Positions 34,239 to 44,104 of a stretch of DNA of 64,000 bases are shown here, in pieces. Both the position numbers and the translations under genes were made by a program. The stretch comes from Hydrogenimonas sp. (GTDB taxonomy: Bacteria; Campylobacterota; Campylobacteria; Campylobacterales; Hydrogenimonadaceae). The stretch is from the NCBI GenBank assembly GCA_003945285.1, contig AP019005.1, positions 1,936,001 to 2,000,000 on the forward strand, written 5' to 3'. The notes under the pieces were generated by a model, which was not told the origin of the DNA, ran no database searches, and saw only the letters and a list, made by a program, of their open reading frames with translations. Position 1 is the first letter of the stretch. Each line of letters begins with the position of its first letter.

Positions 34239-35726
34239 TTAAAAGCCGCTGGCCAGTACATAAGCGGTAATCACATCCATCATTGGCTCTACGGCCATTA
34301 CCGCGAAAACCGTAAGAAATACGGAGAAGCCGATTATTGTCTGGAGAGGCTTCGATGCATTTTTCATATATACAGTACCGTCATTCTCCTCAGGAGCTTT
34401 AAGAAACATATAAACGATAAGCTTTAGATAGTAGTAGGCAGATATCGCACTGTTGATCGCCATGATCAGCGCAAGTATTATATAGTCGCTGTTGACTGCG
34501 GCACTCATAAGGTAGAGCTTACCCCAGAAGAGTGAAAAGGGTGGGACACCTGCCAGTGAAAGCATGAAGAGAGCCATAACGACCGCACCGACCGGCATGA
34601 TTTTTATCATACCTGAGAACTTTTCATACGGGTGGTCGTAACGCTCATGCCAGCGTGACTCTTTGTGGCGTGAGACCCAGAGCATAGCGAAAGCGCCGAG
34701 ATTGGTAAAGAGGAAGAGAATCCAGTAGAGGAACAGGGCACTGTTCGCCTGTGTAGTACCAATCATGATGGCCGCCATTACAAAGCCGGCATGGGATATC
34801 GAGCTGAACGCAAGCATCCTTTTCACATCGTGCTGCACGAGGGCCATGATGTTGGCCAGTGTCATTGTAAGTACTACGGCTATATAGAGAATATCTCTGA
34901 GCCAGACGACATCGCTCTGCACGAGGAATTCGAAGATTCTCATCGCAACGACGAATCCGGCAATCTTCGGAACCACCGACATATAGCCAGCAAGTGCGGC
35001 ACTAGCACCCTCATAGACATCAGGTGTCCAGGTGTGGAACGGTACCATCGAGAGCTTGAAACCGAGCGCGGCTATCATGAATGCGAGGCCGACAAAGAGT
35101 ATTGTGAGATTGCTGTATCCGCCGGCTGCAAGTACCTCTTCTATTTTGTATATCTCGACACTTCCGGTAAGGGCGTAGAATATCATCGCTCCCATCGCGT
35201 AGAAGCCAGCAGCCAAAGCGCCCATTATGAAATATTTGATGGCCGCTTCGAACGATTTGTCCCTATTGTGCATGGCGATTAGAGTATAAAGCGCCAGGCT
35301 TGCCGTTTCGAGGCCGACAAATATGAGTATCAGGTTGTCGCTTGCAACCATGAACTGGAAACCGGCTACCATGAAGAGGAAGAGCGCGAAAAACTCCGGA
35401 TAACTGAACTCATGGAACCTCTTGGATGTCAGTGCCAGAGGAATGAAGAGCATAGATGCCGCCAGTATGATAACCTGCGACAGTATTGCTATGCCGTCGA
35501 TGAGCATCACGTCGAAGAAGCCGCGCTCTCCGGCCTGAAGGCCGAATACGGTTCCAAGGTCGACGAACAGAACCAGCACACTGAGCATTACGTAGAGTGT
35601 CTTATCGAGATCCTTCTTGACCAGATCAATTATCAATATGCCCAGGCCGCCGCAGATCGCGACGAGCATCGGAGCAAGAGTACCTAGATTCAGCGACTCA
35701 AGGCTGACTGAAATTGGCTCTAACAT
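34239..35726 (-). CDS. nuoN: Complex I membrane subunit NuoN
   Basis: An antiporter-like proton-pumping subunit of the membrane arm. The 495 residues carry about 14 membrane helices. The family signatures are [21 protein letters not shown] and the lysine-bearing [16 protein letters not shown], plus [12 protein letters not shown]. The start overlaps the nuoM stop by one base. Last nuo gene. Confidence 0.95.
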   Translation of the reverse strand: MLEPISVSLESLNLGTLAPMLVAICGGLGILIIDLVKKDLDKTLYVMLSVLVLFVDLGTVFGLQAGERGFFDVMLIDGIAILSQVIILAASMLFIPLALTSKRFHEFSYPEFFALFLFMVAGFQFMVASDNLILIFVGLETASLALYTLIAMHNRDKSFEAAIKYFIMGALAAGFYAMGAMIFYALTGSVEIYKIEEVLAAGGYSNLTILFVGLAFMIAALGFKLSMVPFHTWTPDVYEGASAALAGYMSVVPKIAGFVVAMRIFEFLVQSDVVWLRDILYIAVVLTMTLANIMALVQHDVKRMLAFSSISHAGFVMAAIMIGTTQANSALFLYWILFLFTNLGAFAMLWVSRHKESRWHERYDHPYEKFSGMIKIMPVGAVVMALFMLSLAGVPPFSLFWGKLYLMSAAVNSDYIILALIMAINSAISAYYYLKLIVYMFLKAPEENDGTVYMKNASKPLQTIIGFSVFLTVFAVMAVEPMMDVITAYVLASGF

Positions 35727-37252
35727 TATTCCGCCTCCCTTTCGATTACGACCGGTTTTATCACCTCTTTCGCCTCGTCGGTTATCGATTTTTTATGCAT
35801 GAAAGAGACAAGTGATTCGACACTTGTATTGATCGGTCCGAGTACCGGCTTTGGATATACACCAAGCCATACGGTTACCAGGACAAGCGACCAAAGAGCC
35901 ATGCTCTCCTTTCCGTCGAGATCTTTCAGCCCCTTGTTCTTTTCATGAACCACATCGCCGAAGAAAGATTTTCTGTATAGACTGAGCATATAGACTGCAC
36001 CGAGTATAATGCTCGTACCGGCAAGAATCGTCATGATCGGAGAGACCTTGTAGAATCCGGCGAGACTGAGAAATTCGCCTACGAAACTCATGGTCAGAGG
36101 CAGTCCGACCGATGCCATAACCATTATTCCCATTATTGTCGCATATCGGGGCATGACTTTGGCAAGTCCGCCGAATTCACTCATAAGTTTTGTGTGTCGC
36201 CGGTCATAAATGACACCCACCAGCATAAAGAGTGCGCCGCTGACAATACCGTGGCTTAGCATGAAGAAGACCGAACCGGATATTCCTTCCGGATTCATAG
36301 CGAAAGTTCCCAGGACTATTACACCCATATGTGAGATAGAGCTGTAGGCTACGACCTGCTTCATATCCTCCTGCGCATAGGCTACCATAGCGGTATAGAT
36401 GATCATAATGAGTGAGAGTATGGCTACAGGCGTTATCATGTAGACCGATGCGTCAGGAAACATCGGAAGGGGCAGCCTGACCAGACCGTATGTACCCATT
36501 TTGAGCAGTACGGCGGCAAGTATGACCGAACCGATGGTAGGGGCCTGACCGTGCGCATAAGGAAGCCATGTATGGAACGGGAACATCGGAACCTTGATGG
36601 CCAATCCGATGAAAAACGCGACAAAAAGCCAAATCTGATAGTTGAGAGGCAGTACAAGCCTGTGCCACTCGGTGATAGAGAAACTCCATACTCCCGTTGC
36701 CTGGTAGTAGAGATAGGCCATGACAAGCATACCCACCAGCATTATAAGCGAACCTGCAAAGGTGTAGAGGAAGAACTTGACAGCGGCGTATATCCTGAGG
36801 TTTCCTCCCCAAGCACCGATTATATAGAGCATAGGTACGAGAGAGAGCTCCCAGAAAACATAGAAGAGTATGGCATCGAGCGATACGAAAACTCCCACCA
36901 TTGTCATCTCAAGGAAGAGAAGCGATATGATCATATTCTTTATATCCCTCTTCTCACTCAATGCAATCAATCCGACAAGTGTAATAAATGTGGAGAGAAC
37001 CACAATGAAAAGCGAGATTCCGTCCACCCCAAGATAGTAACTGATTCCAAAGCTGGGAATCAGGGGGGCCATCTCCACAAACTGCATTCCGGGGTAGCTG
37101 CCGTCGAAGCTGAACCAGAGCCACAGCGAGAGCAGGAATTCGATCACAGCTACCGATATTCCGTAAACCCTGATCGACTCTTTAGAGACGACGAATCCAA
37201 GCAGTGCCGCTACTGCCGGAAAGAAAACCAAAACTGACAAAATGTGATCCAT
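35726..37252 (-). CDS. nuoM: Complex I membrane subunit NuoM
   Basis: An antiporter-like subunit, 508 residues, with about 14 membrane helices. It shows [21 protein letters not shown] (conserved Glu in helix 5), [37 protein letters not shown] (lysine of helix 7 and broken helix) and [12 protein letters not shown]. Ten-base gap to nuoL. Confidence 0.96.
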   Translation of the reverse strand: MDHILSVLVFFPAVAALLGFVVSKESIRVYGISVAVIEFLLSLWLWFSFDGSYPGMQFVEMAPLIPSFGISYYLGVDGISLFIVVLSTFITLVGLIALSEKRDIKNMIISLLFLEMTMVGVFVSLDAILFYVFWELSLVPMLYIIGAWGGNLRIYAAVKFFLYTFAGSLIMLVGMLVMAYLYYQATGVWSFSITEWHRLVLPLNYQIWLFVAFFIGLAIKVPMFPFHTWLPYAHGQAPTIGSVILAAVLLKMGTYGLVRLPLPMFPDASVYMITPVAILSLIMIIYTAMVAYAQEDMKQVVAYSSISHMGVIVLGTFAMNPEGISGSVFFMLSHGIVSGALFMLVGVIYDRRHTKLMSEFGGLAKVMPRYATIMGIMVMASVGLPLTMSFVGEFLSLAGFYKVSPIMTILAGTSIILGAVYMLSLYRKSFFGDVVHEKNKGLKDLDGKESMALWSLVLVTVWLGVYPKPVLGPINTSVESLVSFMHKKSITDEAKEVIKPVVIEREAE

Positions 37253-37261
37253 ACCTACTCC

Positions 37262-39118
37262 TTACCGCATCGGGCTATAGAAAATGGCTGCAACAAGCAG
37301 GACGAGAAGACCCACACCCATCCAGCGCAGCATATTCGAGAGGTTACCGCTTTGAACAACACGCGATACCATACCCGATTTATAGATCGTTCCGGCGATG
37401 AAGTCGACTGTGGCGTCCACCACCTTCAGATCCAGATCTTTCCAGAAGATCTTCGACAACTCCGCATATGGTTTGCAGATATAGTCGTTGTAGATCTTCG
37501 GTATATAATACTGGTTGAAGAGAAGTTTATATATAAACGTCTCTTCGAGTCTCTTGCTGAAACCGCCTCGACTGTAGACTACGACGGCGACGACGATTCC
37601 TGTTACTGCTACACCCAGTGCGAGTGCGACCAGTATCCAGAACACCCCGGTCGAAACATGATACTCCTCTATAGGAAGAATATACGAGACCATATGTACG
37701 AAGTCATGCTCTGCAAATCCGGCGACAACCGAAAGTACTGCAAGCGGAGCCATCGCCCACAGCATAAACTTGTAGGCTTCATGCGGATGGTAACCGAATA
37801 TCTTGTAGCGCTCCTCGCCGAAGAATACGAGCATGATGAGTCTGAAGCTGTAGAATGCGGTCAGACCGGCGGTGACCCACAATACTGTCCAGAGTACATA
37901 GTGGTCGGTAGCGAACGCCGCTTCGAGAATCTTGTCTTTCGAGAAGAAGCCGGCAAACGGGTAGATACCTGCAAGAGCCAGAGAAGCGATTGTCATCAAT
38001 ATCATCGTCCACTTCATCTTTTTTGCCAGTCCGCCCATTTTGAAGATATCGAGTTCATCATCCATTGCGTGCATTACATTACCGGCTCCCAGGAAGAGAA
38101 GGGCTTTGAAAAAGGCGTGCGTCATCAGGTGAAAGAGCGCTATCCAGTATGCGCCGAGTCCCGCCGCGACAAACATGTAGCCTAGCTGCGATAGGGTAGA
38201 ATATGCGATGATTCTTTTCAAGTCACGGTTAACCAGGGCCATAGAGGCCGCGAAGATGGCCACGAATGCTCCGAGGCTTGCGACGAACAGACTCACTTCC
38301 GGCACTTCGCCGTAGAGAGGGTTGGCCCTTATGACAAGATAGACACCGGCTGTAACCATTGTTGCCGCGTGGATCAAAGCCGAAACAGGAGTTGGGCCTT
38401 CCATCGCGTCGGCAAGCCAGGTGTGAAGCGGGAACTGGGCCGATTTACCCATCGCTCCTATGAAGAGGAACGCCGTTACCATCATCAGGACCGTGTTCTC
38501 CATATCTCCCGCCTGTGCGAATACGACATCGTACTGCAGACTTCCGAAGTTCCAGTAGACCAGGAAAATCCCGATAAGCATTCCGAGGTCGGCGATACGG
38601 TTCATAATGAACGCTTCGCTGGCTGCCCAGCTCGCACTTTCGCGCTCGTACCAGAATCCGATGAGAGCCCATGAGCAGAGTCCGACACCCTCCCAACCTA
38701 TGAACAGACCGGCGAAGTTGTCGCTCATTACAAGTACCATCATCGAAAACACGAATGCCGATAGCCATGCGAAGAAACGGTTGAACGATCTATCGTGGTC
38801 CATATAGCCTATCGAGTATATATGCACGATCGTAGAAACGGTAGTAACTACGAACATCATCGTCGCAGAGACCTGGTCAACCACAAAACCGAAAGGAATA
38901 GTCAATCCTCCTGCATGTATCCAGTCCATCATCTTGACGTGAACGACTTCACCGTGGGCAACGTGGGCAAGAAGCACCACGGAACTTATCCATGAGACAA
39001 ACAGCAGTGTCGAAGTCGCAATTCCTGTAACTAGATTCTTAGGCTTGTCCGCAAACATCGCAGCAAAGAGCGATCCGACAAGCGGTGCGAACAGTGCCGT
39101 ATAGAGATATGCTTCCAT
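37262..39118 (-). CDS. nuoL: Complex I membrane subunit NuoL
   Basis: The distal antiporter-like subunit with the long lateral helix, 618 residues. It shows HDRSFNRFFAWLSAFVFSMMVLVMSDNFAGLFIGWEGVGLCSWALIGFWYER, SAQFPLHTWLADAMEGPTPVSALIHAATMVTAGVYL and RIIAYSTLSQLGYMF, all standard. A C-terminal helix near the end fits the anchoring TM16. Confidence 0.97.
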   Translation of the reverse strand: MEAYLYTALFAPLVGSLFAAMFADKPKNLVTGIATSTLLFVSWISSVVLLAHVAHGEVVHVKMMDWIHAGGLTIPFGFVVDQVSATMMFVVTTVSTIVHIYSIGYMDHDRSFNRFFAWLSAFVFSMMVLVMSDNFAGLFIGWEGVGLCSWALIGFWYERESASWAASEAFIMNRIADLGMLIGIFLVYWNFGSLQYDVVFAQAGDMENTVLMMVTAFLFIGAMGKSAQFPLHTWLADAMEGPTPVSALIHAATMVTAGVYLVIRANPLYGEVPEVSLFVASLGAFVAIFAASMALVNRDLKRIIAYSTLSQLGYMFVAAGLGAYWIALFHLMTHAFFKALLFLGAGNVMHAMDDELDIFKMGGLAKKMKWTMILMTIASLALAGIYPFAGFFSKDKILEAAFATDHYVLWTVLWVTAGLTAFYSFRLIMLVFFGEERYKIFGYHPHEAYKFMLWAMAPLAVLSVVAGFAEHDFVHMVSYILPIEEYHVSTGVFWILVALALGVAVTGIVVAVVVYSRGGFSKRLEETFIYKLLFNQYYIPKIYNDYICKPYAELSKIFWKDLDLKVVDATVDFIAGTIYKSGMVSRVVQSGNLSNMLRWMGVGLLVLLVAAIFYSPMR

Positions 39119-39127
39119 GTGTTTCCT

Positions 39128-39430
39128 TTACCCGTGCATCGACTGCATTGAATCTACATCAAGCGTACCGCGCCGCTTGTGCCATACAATAAATAGACCT
39201 AGACCGACCGCAACTTCGCTGGCCGCGATAGCTACGATGAAAAACGCGAACATCTGCCCGGTCAGATCCCCGTAAAACTTGGAGACTGCAGCGAAGCCAA
39301 TATTGGCCGCATTTAGCAGTATCTCCGTGGAAAACAGGAGCATAAGCAGATTTTTTCTGCGATAGACTCCGACCAGCCCGATACAGAAAAGAATGGCTGA
39401 AAGGATCAGATAGTGGCTGAGCGTTATCAT
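39128..39430 (-). CDS. nuoK: Complex I membrane subunit NuoK
   Basis: A three-helix subunit of 100 residues, with the conserved glutamates of helix 2 (LLFSTEILLNAANIGF) and helix 3 (AIAASEVAVGLGL) that belong to the proton path. It overlaps nuoJ by 4 bases. Confidence 0.96.
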   Translation of the reverse strand: MITLSHYLILSAILFCIGLVGVYRRKNLLMLLFSTEILLNAANIGFAAVSKFYGDLTGQMFAFFIVAIAASEVAVGLGLFIVWHKRRGTLDVDSMQSMHG

Positions 39431-39987
39431 TTTGAACCCTTGTTTTGAAATTCTTCTTCACCGTCTACTTTGAGCGTGAGACTCTCGTCCATTTTTTTAC
39501 CGGCAAGGATTATGCCGGCAATCATCGCTACGAGAAGCATAACAGCCGCAAGCTCAAAAGGTACCAGATACTTTGTAAAGAGAACGATACCGACCGCCTG
39601 GGGATTCTCTACACCTTCCACGACAGGATAGAGGGCCTGTATATGGTCTGAAGCTATCGGTGCGGCAAGTGCTATTACCAGAATCAGAGCACTCATTCCG
39701 CTTAGCAGAAAGACCAGTTTCGGTGCTCTTACATTCTCGTGCACCATGCGTGTGGTGTTGAAAAACATCATACCGAACGCATATATCGCCATAACGGCGC
39801 CGGTATAGACAATTATCTGAACCACTCCGAGGAAATCAGCTCCCAGTAGAAAGAAGAATCCCGAAATCATTATCATTCCGGCCGCCAGGGCGCTCATAGC
39901 GTAAAGGGCGTTGCTGCTCATCACCGTTATCGCAAACATAGCGATGGTTACTGCACTGAATAGGTAAAATGCTACTGCTTCAAACAT
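39427..39987 (-). CDS. nuoJ: Complex I membrane subunit NuoJ
   Basis: A five-helix subunit of 186 residues. Helix 3 carries GVVQIIVYTGAVMAIYAFGMMF, the pi-bulge region that links quinone reduction to pumping. The C-terminus is a short charged tail. It overlaps nuoK by 4 bases. Confidence 0.95.
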   Translation of the reverse strand: MFEAVAFYLFSAVTIAMFAITVMSSNALYAMSALAAGMIMISGFFFLLGADFLGVVQIIVYTGAVMAIYAFGMMFFNTTRMVHENVRAPKLVFLLSGMSALILVIALAAPIASDHIQALYPVVEGVENPQAVGIVLFTKYLVPFELAAVMLLVAMIAGIILAGKKMDESLTLKVDGEEEFQNKGSK

Positions 39988-39996
39988 GCTCGATCC

Positions 39997-40611
39997 TTAA
40001 TACGCCAAAGGCGTTTTCTTTATACGCTCATCCGCATTCGGGCTCACGGCGCCGAATCCGGGGAACTCTTCCTGTTTGCCCTCTTTCAGGAAATCGAGAG
40101 GGGTAAGAATATCGTCTCTGAGCACAAAGTGCGCCCTCTGCTCACTCGCGTTCTCATACCTTCCGCCGTGAACAATGGCCAGCTCCGGGCATACCTCCGC
40201 ACAATAGCCGCAAAAGATGCACCTGCCGAGGTTGATAGTATACTCCGTTACCTCTTTCCTCTGGTTTTCGTCATACCTGGTATCCATCCTGATACAGTTG
40301 GCGATACAGATCTTTTCACAAAGTCCGCATCCGATACATCTTTCATTTCCGCTTTCAAGCAATCTGTAGAGCTTATGAACCGCTCTGTAACGTGGTGATA
40401 TGGGAAGCTTCTCTTTCGGATACTGGACCGTGTGGATATTGAACCGGACCATCTCCCTGAATACAACCCAAAGGCCGACGAAAAGCTCACCTTTGAAAGT
40501 CCTCTTTACGACCTGTTTGAACTTCTCGATCGGGGCCGTCGGCGGTTTGTCTACCGGGATAAACTTGTATGTTTGTGCCACATTTCTATCTTTGAACTGT
40601 TCTAGACTCAT
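39997..40611 (-). CDS. nuoI: Complex I subunit NuoI, two [4Fe-4S] clusters
   Basis: Carries clusters N6a and N6b on the peripheral arm next to NuoB. The 204 residues have [16 protein letters not shown] and [19 protein letters not shown], eight cysteines in the two canonical motifs. An N-terminal extension of about 35 residues precedes the usual helices. Confidence 0.97.
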   Translation of the reverse strand: MSLEQFKDRNVAQTYKFIPVDKPPTAPIEKFKQVVKRTFKGELFVGLWVVFREMVRFNIHTVQYPKEKLPISPRYRAVHKLYRLLESGNERCIGCGLCEKICIANCIRMDTRYDENQRKEVTEYTINLGRCIFCGYCAEVCPELAIVHGGRYENASEQRAHFVLRDDILTPLDFLKEGKQEEFPGFGAVSPNADERIKKTPLAY

Positions 40612-40621
40612 TCTCTCCCCC

Positions 40622-41617
40622 TTAAATCATCAGCACTAGGCCGGTAATGACTACGTTTACGACGGCAAGCGGAAGCAGGACCTTCCAACAGAGCCACATG
40701 AGCTGGTCGGGCCTGACGTGAGGCCATGCGGCACGAGTCCACAGGAAGAAGAAGAATAGGAAACTCACCTTTAGAATGATCGCGAGCGCCCCCGGGATGA
40801 ATCCCCAGTCGTTGAATCCTCCGAGGAATATGAGACTCGCCAGGAAGGCAAGTGTAATCATATTCGTATACTCCCCTATGAAGAACATTCCCCATCGCAT
40901 ACCCGAATATTCGGTAGCGTAACCGGAAACGATTTCTGCTTCATGCTCCAGCAGGTCGAAAGGGGTCCTGTTGGTTTCCGCGAAGCCCGCTATCAGGAAG
41001 AGGACGAAAGCCACCGGCTGGCTCCATACTATCCAGTCTCCGAATCCTCCGCTCTGATAGTTGTTTATATCTATCAGAGAGAGCGAGCCCACCATCATCA
41101 ACGGAGCCATGATACTAAGACCGGTTACCACCTCGTAGCTAAGCAGCTGTATGACTGTACGTGCGGCTCCCAGCAGTCCCCACTTGTTCGAGCTGGCCAT
41201 ACCTGCCAGCAGAGGTGCATACAGCCCGCTCGCCATAACGCCTAGCACGAAGAGCACCCCGACGTTGACGTCTGAGATTATAGGATGTACCGTAACGCCG
41301 AATATCTCGAATTCGGGCAGCAGCGGTACCGCGGCAAGCGCAATGAACGCGGTTGCGGCACCTATTATGGGTGCTATCATAAAAATAGGTCTTACGGAGT
41401 TCTGGGGTACGATATCCTCTTTGCTAAAAAGCTTAATACCGTCCGCAAGAACCTGAAGAAGGCCGTATGGGCCGACATGCATAGGACCGAGTCGTCTCTG
41501 CATAAATGCCAAAATTTTACGCTCCAGGTAGGTTCCGAAACCTGCCAGAGCGGAAAAGAGACCAAGGACCACAAGGATTTTCACTATCGTGGAGATCACA
41601 AATTCAGTTACTGTCAT
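40622..41617 (-). CDS. nuoH: Complex I membrane subunit NuoH
   Basis: Forms the quinone chamber with NuoB and NuoD. The 331 residues have [37 protein letters not shown] and [31 protein letters not shown], the conserved acidic loops of the E-channel. Confidence 0.97.
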   Translation of the reverse strand: MTVTEFVISTIVKILVVLGLFSALAGFGTYLERKILAFMQRRLGPMHVGPYGLLQVLADGIKLFSKEDIVPQNSVRPIFMIAPIIGAATAFIALAAVPLLPEFEIFGVTVHPIISDVNVGVLFVLGVMASGLYAPLLAGMASSNKWGLLGAARTVIQLLSYEVVTGLSIMAPLMMVGSLSLIDINNYQSGGFGDWIVWSQPVAFVLFLIAGFAETNRTPFDLLEHEAEIVSGYATEYSGMRWGMFFIGEYTNMITLAFLASLIFLGGFNDWGFIPGALAIILKVSFLFFFFLWTRAAWPHVRPDQLMWLCWKVLLPLAVVNVVITGLVLMI

Positions 41618-41620
41618 GGC

Positions 41621-44104
41621 TCACACCTTTTCTATCGTTACATTTTGGAATCTGCCGGATGCAAAAAGCCTTTCGGCATCAATCTCCGGATCGAAGTCGG
41701 GTATAAAGACTATATCGCCGCCTATGAACTTGTCGATCTCTACAGCAAGCTCTACGCTTCCTTCCGAGAGAAGCACTCTCAGCTTCTCACCATCGGATAC
41801 GCCCAGACTCTCCGCCCTCTCCGGTGAGAGGTAGAGCCGCGCTTCAGAAGCAAGCTCATGTGTCTTTTTTGTAAATTCATTGAACTGGAGTACCGGGTTG
41901 CAGCGGTACGCCAAATCTCCCTCCATCGCCAGGCTCTCATCAATCCTGGATGGTGATGAGTCGCTCGTTTCGGCTTTCATATGCGAAAGACGGTATCCCC
42001 GTATCTCTTCGCCTCTGTTCGTGTAGTGGTTCGGCAGATCGTCGAATTCCAGAGGCTTGAACCCTTTCGACTCCGGAAGGGCTGCGGTATACTCCACCGT
42101 CAGTTCCGCCTCCAGCCCAAGCGCGTTGGCGATATCGTTTAGAACGTAGCCTTTGTAGCCCAGTGCCACGTTTGTCGGAACAACCCTTTTGTCGACATTG
42201 GTCAGTGTCCCCTCCTGCTGGTTCAGAGCAGGCATATCGAGATCGCCTCTGCCGACGGAGCTCAGAACGAAGTCCCCTTCGGAGTTGTAGCCGATTACGT
42301 AATCTCCCGGCTCATCATCCAGATCGCATATAAGGCTTACCCCGAGGGTGTTCGTACGCGAAGGCAGAATAACAACGTCGAAGTCGGTACATCTCTCCAC
42401 AAGACCGGCAAGTCTCGCGATATTTTCAGATTTCGGATGGCTGAAGAGATCTTCGCCCAATATGATCGAAAACTTCTCCTTCTTGGCAACCATTTTAGCC
42501 ATTTTGTCGTTGAAATCTTCGGGGGCGTCCAAAAGATCGAGAAGCCCGTTCAGATCGACCTCCACCTCTTTGGTGACCTTCTTCGGAACCATCTTGGTAA
42601 CCTCTTCCGTTACCTCCTTCTCCTCGCCGGTCTCCTTATCTTTCACCTTTTTGGTTACGGTCTCGGTCACCTTCTCCTTGACGGTCTCCTCGACCGTTTT
42701 GGTTCCCTTGCTGTGGAAAGAGTCAAGATAGTCGACAACCTCTTTCGGCATAGTGTCTCTATCTCCGAATAGATCCAGTATGAGATAGAGAGCCGCCTCT
42801 TCAAGGCCTGGTTTGTGGTTGATCGATATCAGGTTCTTGCCGAACCCTTCGACAACCGGATCTTTGACCGGGTGAAAATAGAGTCCGGCACCCTTGTTCA
42901 TCTTTATGGCGTTGTTGAAAGCGAACCTTGCGCGCGGATTGTCGCTTTTGAGCTGAGCCCCTATGCTGACAACGAAGTCGCTGTTGTGTACACTCTGAAG
43001 ATCGCCGCTCCACAATGTACTTCCGCTCGCTTTTGAAAAGGTCTCCATAAACTTTTTGAACCTGTTGGCATCCTCGTTAACGAGTCTGTAGCCCCTCTTC
43101 TCTTTCAATCTCTGAAGTATAAGCGCCTCTTCATTGGTTATAACGGAGGAGAACCGTATAGTATCGGCCTTTTCGAAAGCCTGAAGCGCTCTGCCGAACG
43201 CCGCTTCGTCTCTACCCTCCACGCGGTTTTCAAAATCGTAACCGAAACGGCCGGCTCCGCAGAGCGAAACATAGTTCCACTCGTTCTTTACACGGTAAAT
43301 TTTCGGCTCCGGGTTGTCGATACTGGTATGTTTCACATCGTAGTATATATGGCAGCCGGCGCTGCAGTGGGCACATGCGGCCGGGATGGAGTTCAGCTCC
43401 CATGCGTTGGTTGTATACTGGAAGTCACTGCTGACCAGCGCACCGACGGGGCAAACGGCTATACACTCACCGCAGTCCGTGCACTCGAGCGTATCTCCGG
43501 TAGTAGTGCCTATGAGGGATTTGTTCAGTTTGTTCCACATGGCGTAGGCGTCTTTGGGCATGCTCTCCTTCAGCTCCTTGCTGAGGGCCTCTCCGCCTCT
43601 CGGAACCGTTTTCAAAGCCGCATCGCCTATCATATCCTTACATACGGTGACACACCTCTCGCAGACGATGCAAAGCCCCGGATCGTAGTGCATCAACCCC
43701 CAATCTTTCGCTTCCCTGGGAACATCTTTGATAGCATAGTGCTGTTCATCAACACCGAGCTCGAGAGTGTAATTTTGTAGTTCGCACTCCCCCGACTGAT
43801 CACACACCCCGCACTGCAGAGGGTGGTTTACATCATAGACCTCCATAATCGCCCGTCTCTCCTTGGCGATATTCTCTGTAAGGGTCTTTATCTCCATCCC
43901 GTCTTTCGATTTCGCATTGCAGGCATAGACCTGCTTACCGTCCGCTTCAACCAGACAGATACGGCAGGCCAGCGTCGGACTGCAGCGCGTCAGGTAACAG
44001 ATGGCGGGAATGAATATATCGTTGGCACGAGCCACATTGAGGATATATTCACCCTCTTTAGTTTTGCACTCTTTTCCGTCAATCTTTATAGTAATTTCAC
44101 TCAT
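41621..44104 (-). CDS. nuoG: Complex I subunit NuoG, second copy with lysine/glutamate-rich insert
   Basis: An 827-residue iron-sulfur subunit. The N-terminal part has CYLTRCSPTLACRIC ([2Fe-2S]), CGVCDQSGECELQNY, CIVCERCVTVC and CTDCGECIAVCPVGAL, followed by CAHCSAGC of cluster N7 and a molybdopterin-oxidoreductase-like domain. Around residues 463-515 there is a low-complexity insert of repeating TV-x-K/E units (VEETVKEKVTETVTKKVKD and similar), absent from the other NuoG here. The start overlaps the first NuoG gene by 8 bases. The pair share clear similarity (for example NQQEGTLTNVDKRVVPTNVAL), so a duplication is likely. Confidence 0.94.
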   Translation of the reverse strand: MSEITIKIDGKECKTKEGEYILNVARANDIFIPAICYLTRCSPTLACRICLVEADGKQVYACNAKSKDGMEIKTLTENIAKERRAIMEVYDVNHPLQCGVCDQSGECELQNYTLELGVDEQHYAIKDVPREAKDWGLMHYDPGLCIVCERCVTVCKDMIGDAALKTVPRGGEALSKELKESMPKDAYAMWNKLNKSLIGTTTGDTLECTDCGECIAVCPVGALVSSDFQYTTNAWELNSIPAACAHCSAGCHIYYDVKHTSIDNPEPKIYRVKNEWNYVSLCGAGRFGYDFENRVEGRDEAAFGRALQAFEKADTIRFSSVITNEEALILQRLKEKRGYRLVNEDANRFKKFMETFSKASGSTLWSGDLQSVHNSDFVVSIGAQLKSDNPRARFAFNNAIKMNKGAGLYFHPVKDPVVEGFGKNLISINHKPGLEEAALYLILDLFGDRDTMPKEVVDYLDSFHSKGTKTVEETVKEKVTETVTKKVKDKETGEEKEVTEEVTKMVPKKVTKEVEVDLNGLLDLLDAPEDFNDKMAKMVAKKEKFSIILGEDLFSHPKSENIARLAGLVERCTDFDVVILPSRTNTLGVSLICDLDDEPGDYVIGYNSEGDFVLSSVGRGDLDMPALNQQEGTLTNVDKRVVPTNVALGYKGYVLNDIANALGLEAELTVEYTAALPESKGFKPLEFDDLPNHYTNRGEEIRGYRLSHMKAETSDSSPSRIDESLAMEGDLAYRCNPVLQFNEFTKKTHELASEARLYLSPERAESLGVSDGEKLRVLLSEGSVELAVEIDKFIGGDIVFIPDFDPEIDAERLFASGRFQNVTIEKV

